NCBI GenBank assembly: GCA_003258725.1
Contig: QHMG01000008.1
Coordinates: 62,001-126,000, forward strand
DNA from: Candidatus Melainabacteria bacterium
Lineage (GTDB): Bacteria; Cyanobacteriota; Vampirovibrionia; Gastranaerophilales; Gastranaerophilaceae
DNA length: 64,000 bases
Direction of reading: 5' to 3'
Positions 62,820-64,000 of this stretch are shown piece after piece. Under the pieces are notes generated by a model. That model had not been told where the DNA came from. It saw nothing but the letters and a program-made list of their open reading frames with translations, and did no database searches. The position numbers were made by a program, and so were the translations under genes. Positions within the stretch are counted from its first letter, which is position 1. Every line of letters starts with the position of its first letter.

Positions 62820-64000
62820 CTATTCATATAACAGTTTATACTCCTTTGTTTGTTTAAATTCTGCAATCCAAGTGTCGCTTGGGTTATGTTTTATCAAATA
62901 TTCGTATTTTTCTGAATTGTTTTTGAAAATCGGGAGGGACTTTTCTCCGTTGTTTATTTTTTGAACACCATTTGAACGAGGCTTGAACTTATTGTCACCC
63001 TGAACTTGTTTCAGGGTCTCTTGTGTTGCAGATTCTGAAATAAATTCAGAATGATATTCTAAAAATTTTATTTCATCATTCGTCAATAATTTTTTAACCG
63101 AGTTTATAGTTTTTCGTTTAAGTTTTTGTTGTTTTTGGATTTTTTGTTTGTAATCCTCTAAATCCTCGACCGTTCCTAAAATCTTTGCCATCGGGTGAGT
63201 TTCTGTTACTCGATCTGCTGTGCATAAGTATTCACCTTTCGGGGTAAAAACTTTTACACTAGTTAGATCAAACAGGTTGTATTTTACTAAAACTTTTCCT
63301 CTTAATCCGTATAGTCTTTCGTCAAAATAATCGCAGTTTAAGAAGCTTACGCCGTTTCGTTGAATTGTTTTGACTTCAGTTGCCAGCATCAAATCGTCAA
63401 GCAAGCTTTTATCAATATTCTGTTTTTTACGATTTTCCAAAACCCCTGCGATTGTCATATTCGCTGCATTTGTGCAGGTTTGTGAGTTTTTGAACTTAAG
63501 CCACATATCAATCATTTTGATTGTTTCTTCTATTGTGGGAACATAATCATTATGCAGGTTGGAGTGGAATTTTTCGTTTCGTTTTAAGTATGCAGGTTTG
63601 TTAATAATTGATGAGCCGACATAGCTTGGCATTAGTTTTTCAAATCCTTCTTGAAATTCTTTAAAGAACCTCTCAATAACCTTTGACCTTGCGTTATATG
63701 GTCTTGCAAACACCGTTTCAATTCCGAGTTTTGCATAAAGCCCGTAAAAACCTAATTCTCCGAATCCTTTATCATCTGTAAAATACTTCGCTCTAAATGC
63801 TCTGCCGTTATCTTGATAGACAATTTTCGGTATCATATCAAGGTTTATTATTGCGTTTCTTAGGGCACTTGCAATACATTGGGTGTTTTCTGCAAGCATA
63901 ATTTCATACCCGACCAGTGCTGTTGATTTCCAGTCCAAAAATCCAACCAAAGTTTGCTCGACAAGGCTTGCCCGTAAACGGATTAATCACTTGAAACGCC
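62820..64000 (-). pseudogene. Mu-type DDE transposase, partial and frameshifted
   Basis: The gene extends past the window's right edge. The 376-residue part from 63950 has VGFLDWKSTALVGY (first Asp), YQDNGRAFRAKYF (second Asp) and RPYNARSKVIERFFKEF (Glu), then the Mu C-domain. The upstream reading (VINPFTGKPCRA) is in another frame, restored if one A were removed from the run at 63953-63955. Family D palindromes lie in frame near the C-terminus. It heads a transposase-ATPase-accessory order. Confidence 0.75.
62994..63055. repeat. Two family D palindromes inside the transposase gene
   Basis: 62994-63020 and 63031-63055 are D elements in opposite orientation. They keep the reading frame and are translated as EFISESATQETLKQVQGD in the C-terminal region. 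Confidence 0.82.

Noticed and set aside
49200..64000. Whole island using TGA as Trp
   Set aside because: The intact genes use normal stops and TGG for Trp, and the genes with TGA also carry frameshifts, so decay or sequence error explains it better.
1..64000. tRNA, rRNA or CRISPR arrays
   Set aside because: No cloverleaf, rRNA-like or regularly spaced repeat array was seen; the dispersed repeats lack spacers of even length.

Overview
The window is AT-rich bacterial chromosome. Its gene set points to a gut-type, non-photosynthetic relative of the Cyanobacteria (Gastranaerophilales/'Melainabacteria', Vampirovibrionia). Supporting signs are LL-diaminopimelate aminotransferase, a prepilin start of the type common in that group, a short flagellin, a GGGtGRT/NifU-like pair, and cyanobacteria-style GTAGG hairpin repeats. 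This assignment is an inference from gene content; there is no rRNA or marker tree here. I saw no tRNA, rRNA or CRISPR array.

Positions 1-48 kb are core chromosome with intact genes: acpS, leuS, two HELGH metalloprotease paralogues, rimP-nusA behind a leader hairpin, an M48 protease and glmS. An envelope/secretion operon follows, ending in a short FlhA-like protein, then histidine kinases and an opine-dehydrogenase/MFS pair behind two copies of a candidate operator. Next come ctpA-recJ, mnmA, ruvB-yibE-bfn, dapL, flagellin, metX, yebC, thiL and a pilin. The stretch ends with fabI, a sugar-type ABC ATPase and a degenerate histidine kinase in one operon, then GGGtGRT/NifU-like, a sugar nucleotidyltransferase, a class III Fic, Hsp20 and a GT39 membrane glycosyltransferase.

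Positions 48-64 kb are an accessory island. It holds a HipA kinase without a visible antitoxin, a frameshifted integrase, a HEPN-like protein, a two-subunit BcgI-like restriction-modification system (nuclease-methylase fusion plus HsdS) with an overlapping OLD/GajA-like ATPase-TOPRIM gene, a broken tcmP/DUF5131 pair, small unknown genes, an overlapping DUF1643-Mrr pair, and a Mu/Tn7-like transposition module whose two main genes are each frameshifted. Every clear gene lesion in the window lies in this island, mostly as one-base homopolymer indels and in-frame TGA codons.

Intergenic DNA is full of short dispersed repeats. Two families (A, B) and a 106-bp tandem repeat begin exactly at stop codons, always in the same orientation relative to the gene. 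A third, palindromic family (D) also lies in frame inside the transposase. The best candidates for new biology are the stop-anchored repeats, the restriction-modification/OLD/HEPN cluster, the DUF1643-Mrr pair, the FlhA-like mini-protein, the pseudokinase operon, and the opine-type cassette.
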